Source: JACRBK01 sp964427955 (lineage in GTDB: Bacteria; Chloroflexota; Anaerolineae; Aggregatilineales; Aggregatilineaceae). Taken from it: a stretch of DNA of 16,637 nt. Both the position numbers and the translations under genes were made by a program. Below are positions 1-7,145 of this stretch, piece by piece; positions within the stretch are counted from its first letter, which is position 1; the number at the start of each line of letters is the position of its first letter. The notes under the pieces were generated by a model. The model had not been told where the DNA came from and made no database searches. It saw nothing but the letters and a program-made list of their open reading frames with translations. The stretch lies in assembly GCA_964427955.1 (NCBI GenBank), contig CAYRWY010000086.1, positions 1 to 16,637 of the forward strand, read 5' to 3'.

Positions 1-1324
1 GCTCCCCAATGACCGTCGCATCCAGCGGCAGCGCATAGGACGTGTCGCGCCAGCCCTGGGAGCGGGCCGTCAGCCGGAATTTGGGCGTGCGGCGGAACTC
101 GCGCTGGATCGCGGATGAATGCAGCCCGTACAAAACGCCGCGGGTGTTGTTGAGCACGATGGCCGCCCCTACCAGCACCTGCACCGGAATGCTGAGCAGG
201 CGCCGCGGCCAGTCGCGATGCAGCTCAACCTGGCCGAGCACGATGAACAGCGGCGCGATGCTCCCGGTGAAGCCGGTGAAGCGCAGCCCGCTGAGGTGGG
301 GAAACACATTGCCCAGGATCAACACGGGGGTCAGCAAAAACATCAAGAGGATCAACGGCTGGACGGCGTAGGAACACAGGTGCATCAGTCCCAACCAGCG
401 TTTGCCCGGCGGCAGCGTGGGCGCGCGCAGCACCGTCCCGCCGTACCGGAGCAGGCACTCAGTAAACCCGGTGGCCCAACGCGCCTGCTGGACCTTGTAC
501 GCCTGCACCTGGGGCGGCAGTTCGCTGTCCACCACGACATCGACCAGGTACACGAACTGCCAGCCGTCGAGCAGGGCGCGATAGGATAAATCCAGATCCT
601 CGGTGATGGTCGCCGACGACCACCCGCCCGCGCTGCGCAGCGCCGCCGTCCGCCAGATGCCGCCCGTACCGTTCATCGACATCGGCAGGTGCCCCCGGCT
701 GCGCGCCACCTGCTCGATGGCGAAATGGCCGTCGAGCGAAAGCGCCTGGGCGCGGGTGAGCCAGTTGGTGTTCGTGTTGAGATGTCCCCAACGGGTCTGG
801 ACCAGGCCCACGTGCGGATCGCCGTTGAAGTACGGCATGGTGCGGCGCAGAAAATCGGCGGGCGGCAGCGAATCCGCATCAAAGACGGCGACGCAGTCCG
901 TGTCCGTCTGCGCCAGGCCATAGGCCAACGCGCCCGCCTTGTAGCCGCGCCGTTCCGGTCGCCGGATCAGCGCCAGGTGCGAAACGCCCTGCGCCTGCCA
1001 ATAGCGCACCCGCCGTTCGATCAGGGCGGTGGTCTGGTCGGTGGAATCGTCCAAAAACTGGACGCGCAGCTTGCCTGGGGGGTAATCCAGCCGGGCGCAG
1101 GCATCGACCAGGCGCTCCACCACCAGCGCCTCGTTGTAGATCGGGACCTGGACCGTCACCGACAGGAGATCGTCTTCGGACACGCTGGGCAGCGGCGGCG
1201 GCGTACCGCGCTGGCGGGCGTAGATCACGAGCAGCACCGCAAAGCTGACCATGAAGACGGTCAGAAACAGGGCGGAAAAAACGTACAGTCCAGCGGCGAT
1301 TCCCAGCGCCAGATCGACGATCAC
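1..1324 (-). CDS. Family 2 glycosyltransferase, cellulose-synthase/CslA-like, membrane-bound (partial, C-terminus outside window)
   Basis: This is an inner-membrane enzyme that should transfer sugar from a nucleotide-sugar to a growing polysaccharide or lipid-linked acceptor. The reading frame is open from a GTG start at 1324 through the left edge (441 codons visible). The GTG is preceded by GGAGG with a 4-base gap. One or two hydrophobic segments lie at about residues 5-35. Then come VPIYNE (60-65), the DD pair at 92-93, the DAD metal-binding motif at 149-151, TED at 241-243, and QQARW at 279-283, the QxxRW signature of processive family 2 enzymes. Two or more membrane segments follow after about residue 310. 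The order matches bacterial CslA/BcsA-like synthases, and the closest style is glucomannan synthase-like. The sugar cannot be deduced. It is divergent from the MoxR operon across 167 bp. The family call is secure; the substrate is unknown. Confidence 0.93.
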   Translation of the reverse strand, partial: MIVDLALGIAAGLYVFSALFLTVFMVSFAVLLVIYARQRGTPPPLPSVSEDDLLSVTVQVPIYNEALVVERLVDACARLDYPPGKLRVQFLDDSTDQTTALIERRVRYWQAQGVSHLALIRRPERRGYKAGALAYGLAQTDTDCVAVFDADSLPPADFLRRTMPYFNGDPHVGLVQTRWGHLNTNTNWLTRAQALSLDGHFAIEQVARSRGHLPMSMNGTGGIWRTAALRSAGGWSSATITEDLDLSYRALLDGWQFVYLVDVVVDSELPPQVQAYKVQQARWATGFTECLLRYGGTVLRAPTLPPGKRWLGLMHLCSYAVQPLILLMFLLTPVLILGNVFPHLSGLRFTGFTGSIAPLFIVLGQVELHRDWPRRLLSIPVQVLVGAAIVLNNTRGVLYGLHSSAIQREFRRTPKFRLTARSQGWRDTSYALPLDATVIGE

Positions 1325-1491
1325 GTAACCTCCAAAGCAAAAATCTGTACGAACGCCCCAGTATGCCGAAAACCTGAAGCCTGCGCAACGATCCGTGCGC
1401 CAACCGGCGAGAAAAAGTCAGCATAGATGCTCGCCTGGTGGTATCATTATTCGGGTGCGCTTCCGATCCAGTGCACGTGAAGGGTCCCACC
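1325..1491. promoter_or_regulatory. Divergent intergenic region between the glycosyltransferase and the MoxR operon
   Basis: This 167-bp gap must contain promoters for both directions if the genes are not read from elsewhere. On the plus strand TATCAT at 1442-1447 is a possible -10 box about 45 bp before the ATG at 1492, but no good -35 box sits at the right distance. On the minus strand the ribosome site GGAGG (1329-1333) is clear, but promoter boxes are weak. I see no strong inverted repeat. Only the location is well supported, not the exact boxes. Confidence 0.3.
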
Positions 1492-2367
1492 ATGAACCGA
1501 GCCAAGTGGAACACGCTGCTGTTCCTTGCCGCTGCCGGGCTGCTGACGCTGCTGCTGGCGATGAGCCTGTCCTCGCTTAGCCTATCCGAAGGAAAAGCGT
1601 TCTCGCTGAGTAAAACGGACGTCACGCTGCCAGGAGTCGGTAGCTCGATTCCCGGCGGCGAGGCGCTGCTCTGGGTGCTCCGCGGACTCATGTCCCTGAG
1701 CGTGATCTGCTTCTCGGTCTACGCCCTCTATTCATTGTTCAGCGCCCAGGGACGGCGGCGGTTGGCGGTGAACCTGATCGCCGTCGCGCTGCTGCTCTGG
1801 ATCGTGGATTATCTCGACCACACTTCTCTAGGCGATGGCCCCGATTCAGAGGGCATCAACACCAGCAGCTCTACCATCGAAGTCGTGACCGATGATGATT
1901 CGTCGGAGGCGGCGCTGTCAGCGGGTGAAGCGCCGGGCTGGCTGGCCCCGGTCGTCATTCTGGTTGCGTCCGCCCTGGCCGCGGGACTGCTGGGCGCCAG
2001 TATCTGGTTCTTCCGGCAGCGCCCGACACCCACCCCGCTGTCGCTGAAACCGCTCGCCGACGCCGCCCAGGATACCCTGGCGCTGCTGCAAGCCGGGGGA
2101 GACTTCAGGACGGCCATCGTCCAGTGCTACCGCGAAATGAACCGGGTGGCCCACGAGGAGCGAGGACTGGACCGTCACAGTGCCATGACACCCCGCGAGT
2201 TCGAGACGTACCTCGTCAGCCAGGGCTTTCCACGCGGGGCACTGGAGACCCTGACCCGCCTGTTCGAGGGCGTCCGCTACGGCAACCTGCCGCCCAGCGC
2301 CAACGACGAAGCCCAGGCGCTCGCGTGCCTGACCGAGATTGTGGCGACCTGCCAGGGACGGCCATGA
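1492..2367 (+). CDS. DUF4129 domain membrane protein, first gene of the MoxR operon
   Basis: This is a 291-residue integral membrane protein. Hydrophobic segments are at about 7-27, 57-80, 90-106 and 150-174. They are followed by a cytoplasmic-type region (about 195-285) with the DUF4129 pattern: a helical AIVQCYREMNR stretch, then MTPREFETYL, then LFEGVRYGN. DUF4129 is often found at the C-terminus of transglutaminase-like proteins or in short membrane proteins beside MoxR and DUF58 genes; here no transglutaminase core is present. The ATG at 1492 is preferred because GAAGGG lies about 7 bases upstream; an in-frame GTG at 1438 has no comparable site. An acidic and serine-rich stretch (116-145) separates segments 3 and 4. 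The stop overlaps the next start as ATGA. The molecular role is unknown; an accessory role to the MoxR ATPase is inferred from context. Confidence 0.85.
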   Translation: MNRAKWNTLLFLAAAGLLTLLLAMSLSSLSLSEGKAFSLSKTDVTLPGVGSSIPGGEALLWVLRGLMSLSVICFSVYALYSLFSAQGRRRLAVNLIAVALLLWIVDYLDHTSLGDGPDSEGINTSSSTIEVVTDDDSSEAALSAGEAPGWLAPVVILVASALAAGLLGASIWFFRQRPTPTPLSLKPLADAAQDTLALLQAGGDFRTAIVQCYREMNRVAHEERGLDRHSAMTPREFETYLVSQGFPRGALETLTRLFEGVRYGNLPPSANDEAQALACLTEIVATCQGRP

Positions 2368-3020
2368 CGAATCACAAGCTGCTCCTGCTCTGGGCCTTTG
2401 CCCTGTTCGTGCTGATCTTCAGCGTGCTGACGATCCTGTTTTGGTCGTTCGTGAGCGATACGATCCTGGTCCCGATTTACTACTGTCTGTGGGTGTGCGG
2501 CCTGACGATCAACAGCGTTCCCCAGGGAGTCTACCTGACCCTACTCGCGATCTTGAGCATCGTCCTGGGCGCAAAGACCCTGCGGGGGCCGCGCCGCCCC
2601 CGGAAACTCTCGCAGGCCGTGCCACGCCAGGGCAACCCCGGCACGCGCTATCTGCACTGGTCCCTACTGTGTGACCAGGCTCAGCGTAACTGGTTTTCAA
2701 AGGGCCAGTTAGCCCTCGAAGCCCGCCACCTGATCCTGTCCATCCTGGCCTTCGAACGCGGCGTAGACCTTCTCGAAGCCGAGAGCATGGTGCGCGAGGG
2801 CGTGCTGGAGCTTCCCGAAATGCTCCGCGAGGTGGTCGAGAGGAAGCGCATTCCGGATACGTCCACCCGCCGGATCGCCAACGTGCTGTCCTGGCTGCGA
2901 CGCCCTCACCGAGGGTTGGCTGCCAGCAGTGATCCCCAGGTCGATCAATTTTTGAACGAACTTATCCGCTTTGCTGAAAAACATTTGGAGATAAACACCT
3001 ATGCCGGAAACGAATCCTGA
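2364..3020 (+). CDS. Conserved-type small membrane protein of the MoxR operon (unknown family)
   Basis: The predicted product has 218 residues. It has an N-terminal membrane domain with segments at about 6-29, perhaps 36-50, and 54-71. A basic linker (73-82) leads to a hydrophilic, mostly helical region of about 135 residues that ends near FAEKHLEINTY. The start is an ATG inside the ATGA overlap with the previous gene, and the gene overlaps the following MoxR gene by 20 bp, so translation is probably coupled on both sides. I do not recognise the soluble domain. Its position between a DUF4129 protein and a MoxR ATPase suggests it is a membrane partner of that ATPase, which is inference from gene order only. 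No catalytic motif is visible. Confidence 0.8.
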   Translation: MTNHKLLLLWAFALFVLIFSVLTILFWSFVSDTILVPIYYCLWVCGLTINSVPQGVYLTLLAILSIVLGAKTLRGPRRPRKLSQAVPRQGNPGTRYLHWSLLCDQAQRNWFSKGQLALEARHLILSILAFERGVDLLEAESMVREGVLELPEMLREVVERKRIPDTSTRRIANVLSWLRRPHRGLAASSDPQVDQFLNELIRFAEKHLEINTYAGNES

Positions 3021-3975
3021 ACCTTCCGTCGCCGCTTTCAGCCAGGCCATCATCAACGAAGTGGGCCAAGCCGTCGTCGGCAAGCACGAGGTGCTCTACC
3101 AGATGCTCGCGGCGTTTCTCTCCAATGGGCACATTCTGCTCGAAGATTACCCCGGCCTGGCCAAAACGCTGATCGCCAACAGCTTCGCGACGGTGCTGGG
3201 GTTGTCCTTCCGCCGCATCCAGTTCACACCCGATCTGCTGCCCGGCGACATCACGGGCGGGTACGTCTACGATCGGGCAGAAAACCGGTTCGTGCTGAGG
3301 CCGGGACCGATCTTTGCCCAGATCGTCCTGGCCGACGAGATCAACCGCGCTTCGCCGCGCACCCAATCGGCCCTGCTGGAAGCGATGCAAGAGCGCCAGG
3401 TGACCATCGAAGGGGAGACGATGGCGCTGCCCGCACCGTTCATGGTCATCGCCACTCAAGACCCCATCGAATATGAAGGGACTTTCCCCCTCCCCGAAGC
3501 GCAGGTGGATCGCTTTCTGCTCAAGCTGTCGATTGGTTATCCCAGCCCGGAAGAGGAAAAAGAGATCATCCACCGGCGGCGGGTGCGCAAACAGGAAGAT
3601 CAACCGCTGCGGGTGATCGCCGATGCCGGGCAGTTGATCGCGATGCAGCGCCAGATCGAAGAGGTCTTCGTGGACGAGGACCTGGAACGCTACCTGGTCA
3701 ATCTCACGGCGCGCACGCGTACGCATCACCAGGTCGCGGTAGGCGCCAGCCCCCGGGGCACGCTTGCGCTCTTGAAATTGAGCCGCGCCTGGGCTGCCAT
3801 CCAGGGCCGCGCGTTCGTGCTGCCGGACGACGTCAAACGCTTCGTCAAACCGGCTCTGAATCACCGCCTGATTCTGCATCCTGATCTATGGTCAACGCCC
3901 CACGCCACCGATCATGTGCTTACCGAGGTGCTGCAATCGGTGCCGGTCCCAGTCCTGGAAGCGCCGATGCCGTGA
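3001..3975 (+). CDS. MoxR-family AAA+ ATPase
   Basis: This 324-residue protein belongs to the MoxR group of AAA+ ATPases, which act as chaperone-like machines in assembling or activating other proteins, often with partners carrying von Willebrand A-like or DUF58 domains. Visible motifs are a Walker A of the MoxR type (EDYPGLAKT, 48-56), Walker B VLADE (109-113) followed by INRASPRTQSALLEAMQE, sensor 1 ATQDP (151-155), and the arginine finger in VDRF (169-172). The C-terminal lid helices cover about 230-310 and include SPRGTLALLKLSRAWA. The length is normal for the family. Walker A differs from the usual xVPG(V/L)xKT by having DYPG, but all key residues are kept. The start is ATG at 3001, inside the end of the preceding gene. 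The stop overlaps the DUF58 start as GTGA. Confidence 0.95.
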   Translation: MPETNPEPSVAAFSQAIINEVGQAVVGKHEVLYQMLAAFLSNGHILLEDYPGLAKTLIANSFATVLGLSFRRIQFTPDLLPGDITGGYVYDRAENRFVLRPGPIFAQIVLADEINRASPRTQSALLEAMQERQVTIEGETMALPAPFMVIATQDPIEYEGTFPLPEAQVDRFLLKLSIGYPSPEEEKEIIHRRRVRKQEDQPLRVIADAGQLIAMQRQIEEVFVDEDLERYLVNLTARTRTHHQVAVGASPRGTLALLKLSRAWAAIQGRAFVLPDDVKRFVKPALNHRLILHPDLWSTPHATDHVLTEVLQSVPVPVLEAPMP

Positions 3976-5252
3976 CCACTGCGCTGCGCCTCCTCCTCGG
4001 CCTGATTTTCGCGTTTCTGGTGGTGGGCCTGATGACCCACAGCAGCGGCGTCATCGTCCTGACCATTCCGCTCATCGTCTACCTGGCGGCGGCGGTCGCC
4101 CTGCGGCCAGAGGCGGTGTCGGTCACCATGACCCGCACCTTCACACCCGATCACGCGCCGCAGAATGCGCCGATTACGGTGAAGATCAGCCTGCTCAACA
4201 TTGGACCCACCATCGACGAACTGGCCGTACAGGACATCCTGCCCGGCGGCGCGACCATACTCGACGGAGAAGCCGCCACCACCGTTTTTATGGCTGAGAA
4301 CGCTTCGCTCGAACTGGAATACACCATCGCCGTGCGGCGCGGCGAATACACGGACCATGAAACGACGCTGCGGGCCAGAGACGCGCTCGGCGTGTTCGAG
4401 CAGACGCATGGATACCGGACGACCGCCCGCCTGGTCGTTCACCCCCGCTATCCCAAGCTCGAACGGATCAGAATCCGCCCCCCACAAACGCGCGGCTTCG
4501 CGGGTCCCATCGCGGCCCGGCAGGCGGGCAGCGGGATCGATTTTTGGGCGGTCCGGGAATACCAGGCCAATGATCCCCAGGGCCAGATCAACTGGCGGCT
4601 CAGCGCGCGGTCGGAGCGCGATCTTTTTACCAACGTGTTCGAACAGGAGCGGGTGGCCGATGTCGGCCTCATTCTGGATGCCCGCGAGCGCACCAACGTC
4701 CACCTGGGGGCCGAGGCATTGTTCGAACATTCCGTGCACGCCGCCGCCGCGCTGGCCGAGAACTTCTTGAACGATGGCAACCGGGTGAGCCTGCTCGTCT
4801 ACGGACCGGGGATCACGCGCGTCTTTCCGGGCTATGGCCGGGTCCAGCGCAACCGCATCTTGCAGGAACTCTCGCGGGCCGAGACGGGGATCAATTACGC
4901 CCTCGAAAGCCTGCACCACCTGCCGACCTCGCTGTTTCCGGCCAAGTCGCAGCTCGTCGTGATCAGCCCACTCCTGCCGGAAGATATCCCCACGCTGGTC
5001 CGGATGCGCGCGCACGGTTATGCGGTCCTGGTCGTCAGCCCCGATCCGATCTCTTTCGAATCATCGCACGCGGGGGATACCGCCAGCCTCGCCTACCGCG
5101 TGGCCTACGCCGAACGGAGTCTGATGCTGCGCCAGATGCGCCAGTGTGGCGCCCAACTCGTCAACTGGCCGATCGATCAGCCCCTGGAAATCGCCATCCG
5201 CGAAACGCTGGCCAGCCAACCGCTCGCCGTTCATCACCTGAACAGGATGTAA
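3972..5252 (+). CDS. DUF58 domain protein (MoxR partner, vWA-like fold)
   Basis: This is a 426-residue membrane-anchored protein. Two hydrophobic segments (about 4-21 and 27-44) are followed by an extracellular-style beta-rich region (50-160). The DUF58 signature is at 190-213 (FWAVREYQANDPQGQINW then SAR). From about 228 to 400 there is a von Willebrand A-like fold (DVGLILDARERT, then VSLLVYG, SQLVVISPLLPED). The usual metal-site DxSxS is replaced by DARER, so the metal-binding site is probably not functional. DUF58 proteins are the usual partners of MoxR ATPases, and this gene directly follows one. The start is GTG at 3972, in a 4-base overlap with the moxR-type stop; an in-frame ATG at 3888 would lie deep inside the previous gene and adds no conserved sequence. 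Confidence 0.92.
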   Translation: MTTALRLLLGLIFAFLVVGLMTHSSGVIVLTIPLIVYLAAAVALRPEAVSVTMTRTFTPDHAPQNAPITVKISLLNIGPTIDELAVQDILPGGATILDGEAATTVFMAENASLELEYTIAVRRGEYTDHETTLRARDALGVFEQTHGYRTTARLVVHPRYPKLERIRIRPPQTRGFAGPIAARQAGSGIDFWAVREYQANDPQGQINWRLSARSERDLFTNVFEQERVADVGLILDARERTNVHLGAEALFEHSVHAAAALAENFLNDGNRVSLLVYGPGITRVFPGYGRVQRNRILQELSRAETGINYALESLHHLPTSLFPAKSQLVVISPLLPEDIPTLVRMRAHGYAVLVVSPDPISFESSHAGDTASLAYRVAYAERSLMLRQMRQCGAQLVNWPIDQPLEIAIRETLASQPLAVHHLNRM

Positions 5253-5254
5253 CC

Positions 5255-5737
5255 ATGAACCCGAAACCCATATGGGGCGGTTTAGTGCTGACCACGGCGG
5301 CGCTGTTCGCAATCGCTTTCGCAGCACAGGGCGCGGTTGTGCTGGCCGTCGTGGCGGGTGGACTGGGGATGCTGTGGCTCGCCGCGAACGCCAACGAACT
5401 GGGCACCCTGTTCTTCGTGGGATTTACCCTGCTGGCCATGATCGCCGCGCTCGATGGCACCTGGCTCCCGCTGACTCTGCTGGGGATGTGCGCCAACCTG
5501 GCCGCGTGGGATCTCGCGCGGTTTCGGGTGCGGCTCGCCGGACAGAAAGAACAGGCGCTCCTGAAAGCGCGACATCTGCGCCTCCTGGCAGTCGTCACCG
5601 GCGCGGGATTTTTGACGGCGCTGGTGCCCGTGCTCGTGCACGTAACGATCCCGTTTGTCATGCTCAGCGGGATCGTGCTGCTCACCCTCCTGATGTTGTA
5701 CCTGTCCACGCAGAGCCTATGGGGCGACTTGAAATAG
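5255..5737 (+). CDS. Six-segment hypothetical membrane protein ending the MoxR operon
   Basis: The 160-residue product is almost entirely hydrophobic. Likely membrane segments are at about 8-24, 27-43, 50-66, 70-86, 109-130 and 133-151. A positively charged loop (89-108, with RFRVR and KARHLR) lies between segments 4 and 5, which suggests that this loop faces the cytoplasm. It starts two bases after the DUF58 stop, with AGGA about 8 bases upstream of the ATG at 5255. The family is not recognised and no catalytic residues stand out. Its place as last gene of the operon suggests a link to the MoxR/DUF58 complex, by position only. Confidence 0.75.
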   Translation: MNPKPIWGGLVLTTAALFAIAFAAQGAVVLAVVAGGLGMLWLAANANELGTLFFVGFTLLAMIAALDGTWLPLTLLGMCANLAAWDLARFRVRLAGQKEQALLKARHLRLLAVVTGAGFLTALVPVLVHVTIPFVMLSGIVLLTLLMLYLSTQSLWGDLK

Positions 5738-5744
5738 CGCACGA

Positions 5745-5784
5745 CGGAGTCTGGGGGGGAGTCAAACCCCCGGCCCGGTCTCCG
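5745..5784. terminator. Hairpin between convergent genes, candidate two-way terminator
   Basis: The 48-bp gap between the two converging genes holds an imperfect dyad: CGGAG (5745-5749) pairs with CTCCG (5780-5784), and an inner run of G (within 5753-5759) pairs with CCCCC (5767-5771). The loop is about 7-9 bases. There is no T-run on either side, so it is not a classic intrinsic terminator. Its placement between two stop codons supports a termination role. Confidence 0.4.
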
Positions 5785-5785
5785 G

Positions 5786-6886
5786 CTATTCGCTGGCCAC
5801 CGGAATAGTGAAGCGCACCGTGGTCCCCTGGCCAGGCAGGCTTTCGATCAGCAGTTCGCCGCCGTGCAGCTCGACCAGCCGTTTGGCGATGATCAGGCCC
5901 ATTCCCACCCCCTGCTGCTCCTGCCGCTTGCGATCAAACTGCATATAGGCGCCCACCTGAGCAACCTGTTCCAGGGTCATGCCACAGCCCTGATCGCGCA
6001 CCTCCACGAGATAACGATCCTCGGTCCGGATCGCGAACACACTCACCGGGGTTCCGACCTTCGAGAACTTGAAAGCGTTATCGACTAACTCTTCGACCAC
6101 CTTTTTGAGATAATCGCCAAACATGCCTACCGGCGGCGTATCCCCTAGCTCCAGCGACAAATCCTGCTCTCGTTCGCGGTTCTGCGCGATGGCACGCGCG
6201 GAGGCCAGGATCACGCTGCGCGGATCGGGCATCCATCCGCGCCGCAGACGCTCCATCCTGGCGGGGTCCTGGCCGACGACTTCGATCTGCACATAGACCA
6301 AGTAGTTCTCGATCAGGCGGTGAAGCCGCGCGGCATTGCGATAAATATCCTGTCCCAGGTGAACGATTTCGTCAGCGGCCAGCGTGGTGCCGCCGGTGCT
6401 GAGCAGGCTGGCATAGCCCAGGATTCCGGACAACGGCGTACGAAGCTCGTGCGGCAAAGCGGTGAGAATCCGCTCGCGCAGGACTTCGAGATCGCGTCTG
6501 GCTGACTGAGTGCGGGCCTCTCGTTTTTCAAGCTGCGTGCGGATCGCAGCCAGCAGCTCCCCCTGGGTGAAAGGCTTGGTGAGGTAATCCTCGGCCCCCA
6601 GTTCCATCCCCGTGCGCTGATCCGTCTTCGCAGCGCGTGCCGTCAGGAAGATGAAAGGGATCTCAGCCGTAGCGGGCTGGCGTCGCAGTTCCAACAAGAC
6701 GCTGTAACCGTCCAATTCGGGCATGATCACATCGCAGAGGATCAGGTCGGGCAGGTATTCCAGCGCTAACTGAAGTCCAATCCGGCCATTGGGAGCGCCC
6801 ACCGCTTCATAATCTTCAAAACGCAGGATATCCAGTACATTCTCGCGAAGCGCCGTCTCATCTTCGATCACCAATATTCTGGCCAT
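5786..6886 (-). CDS. Receiver domain + histidine kinase protein (sensor-less, soluble)
   Basis: This 366-residue cytoplasmic signalling protein has an N-terminal response-regulator receiver followed by a histidine kinase. Receiver (1-120): acidic pair E8/D9, phosphoacceptor D52 in LCDVIMPELDG, T82 in LTAR, and K104 in KPF. A short coiled linker (118-137) leads to the phosphoacceptor helix with H146 in PHELRTPLSG. The ATPase domain has the N-box around N270 (EELVDNAFKFS), the G1 box DQGCGM (298-303) and the G2 box GVGMGL (326-331). All key residues are present, so it should be active. There is no membrane segment, PAS or other sensor domain, and no DNA-binding output, so it must receive phosphate or a signal from a partner and pass it on. 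The start at 6886 is chosen because AGAAGGG lies 5 bases upstream; an upstream in-frame start at 6907 lacks such a site. It is divergent from the exosortase cassette. Confidence 0.94.
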   Translation of the reverse strand: MARILVIEDETALRENVLDILRFEDYEAVGAPNGRIGLQLALEYLPDLILCDVIMPELDGYSVLLELRRQPATAEIPFIFLTARAAKTDQRTGMELGAEDYLTKPFTQGELLAAIRTQLEKREARTQSARRDLEVLRERILTALPHELRTPLSGILGYASLLSTGGTTLAADEIVHLGQDIYRNAARLHRLIENYLVYVQIEVVGQDPARMERLRRGWMPDPRSVILASARAIAQNREREQDLSLELGDTPPVGMFGDYLKKVVEELVDNAFKFSKVGTPVSVFAIRTEDRYLVEVRDQGCGMTLEQVAQVGAYMQFDRKRQEQQGVGMGLIIAKRLVELHGGELLIESLPGQGTTVRFTIPVASE

Positions 6887-6909
6887 GATGTCCCTTCTGA
6901 TCACCACCG

Positions 6910-6939
6910 TATATAACGATCGGATTTACCTTTTTTCAA
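6910..6939 (-). promoter_or_regulatory. Candidate sigma-70-type promoter for the receiver/kinase gene
   Basis: Read on the minus strand, TTGAAA (6939-6934) is a 5-of-6 match to the -35 consensus. TATATA (6915-6910) is an 18-base spacer downstream; shifting the -10 box by one base gives TTATAT with a 17-base spacer. The predicted start is near 6903, which leaves a leader of about 17 bases containing AGAAGGG before the ATG at 6886. Confidence 0.5.
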
Positions 6940-6951
6940 CTATAACTTACT

Positions 6952-6964
6952 TATGCTCAGCATA
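6952..6964. promoter_or_regulatory. 13-bp palindrome, candidate operator
   Basis: TATGCT, one central base, then AGCATA forms a perfect inverted repeat. It lies about 12 bp upstream of the candidate -35 box of the leftward kinase promoter, and about 180 bp upstream of the rightward cassette. This is a plausible regulator site for either direction. In an AT-rich stretch a chance match of this length is possible. Confidence 0.35.
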
Positions 6965-7145
6965 TGAACCCTTTTTTCTTAGAAAAACTTTACGTATCTG
7001 GCAAAACTCAAACCTTGAACAAACTTATATTCCATTCTCCTTTAATTCAGCAGCAGTACAGTAAGATAAATCGAAGAAAAAAGGAAGAAACCACAATTCT
7101 GTTTTTCGAAGTGCGTGATTTTATCAAACAACTGGAGAACGCGGC

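Larger units (their letters stand above)
6887..7145. other. AT-rich intergenic island between the kinase and the exosortase cassette
   Basis: By hand count, 82 of the 240 bases from 6901 to 7140 are G or C (about 34%), while the genes on both sides are clearly above 55-60%. The island holds the candidate kinase promoter (6910-6939), a 13-bp palindrome (6952-6964), and the ribosome site GGAG (7134-7137) for the gene at 7146. A 64-codon open frame at 6964-7158 fills most of it but has no ribosome site and no recognisable product. I could not place convincing -35/-10 boxes for the rightward cassette, though several TATA-like stretches exist. Confidence 0.6.

Noticed and set aside
689..1426. A 245-codon frame on the plus strand
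   Set aside because: It lies opposite the glycosyltransferase, whose motifs (DAD, TED, QQARW) are intact on the minus strand. The plus product is rich in R, Q and H with no domain.
1438..1491. An 18-codon longer start (GTG 1438) for the DUF4129 protein
   Set aside because: It has no ribosome site, and the added residues do not look like a signal or membrane sequence. The ATG at 1492 has GAAGGG at good spacing and starts just before the first membrane segment.
2962..5015. Two long minus-strand frames opposite the MoxR and DUF58 genes
   Set aside because: Both are mirror frames typical of GC-rich coding DNA; the plus-strand proteins carry clear Walker and DUF58 motifs.
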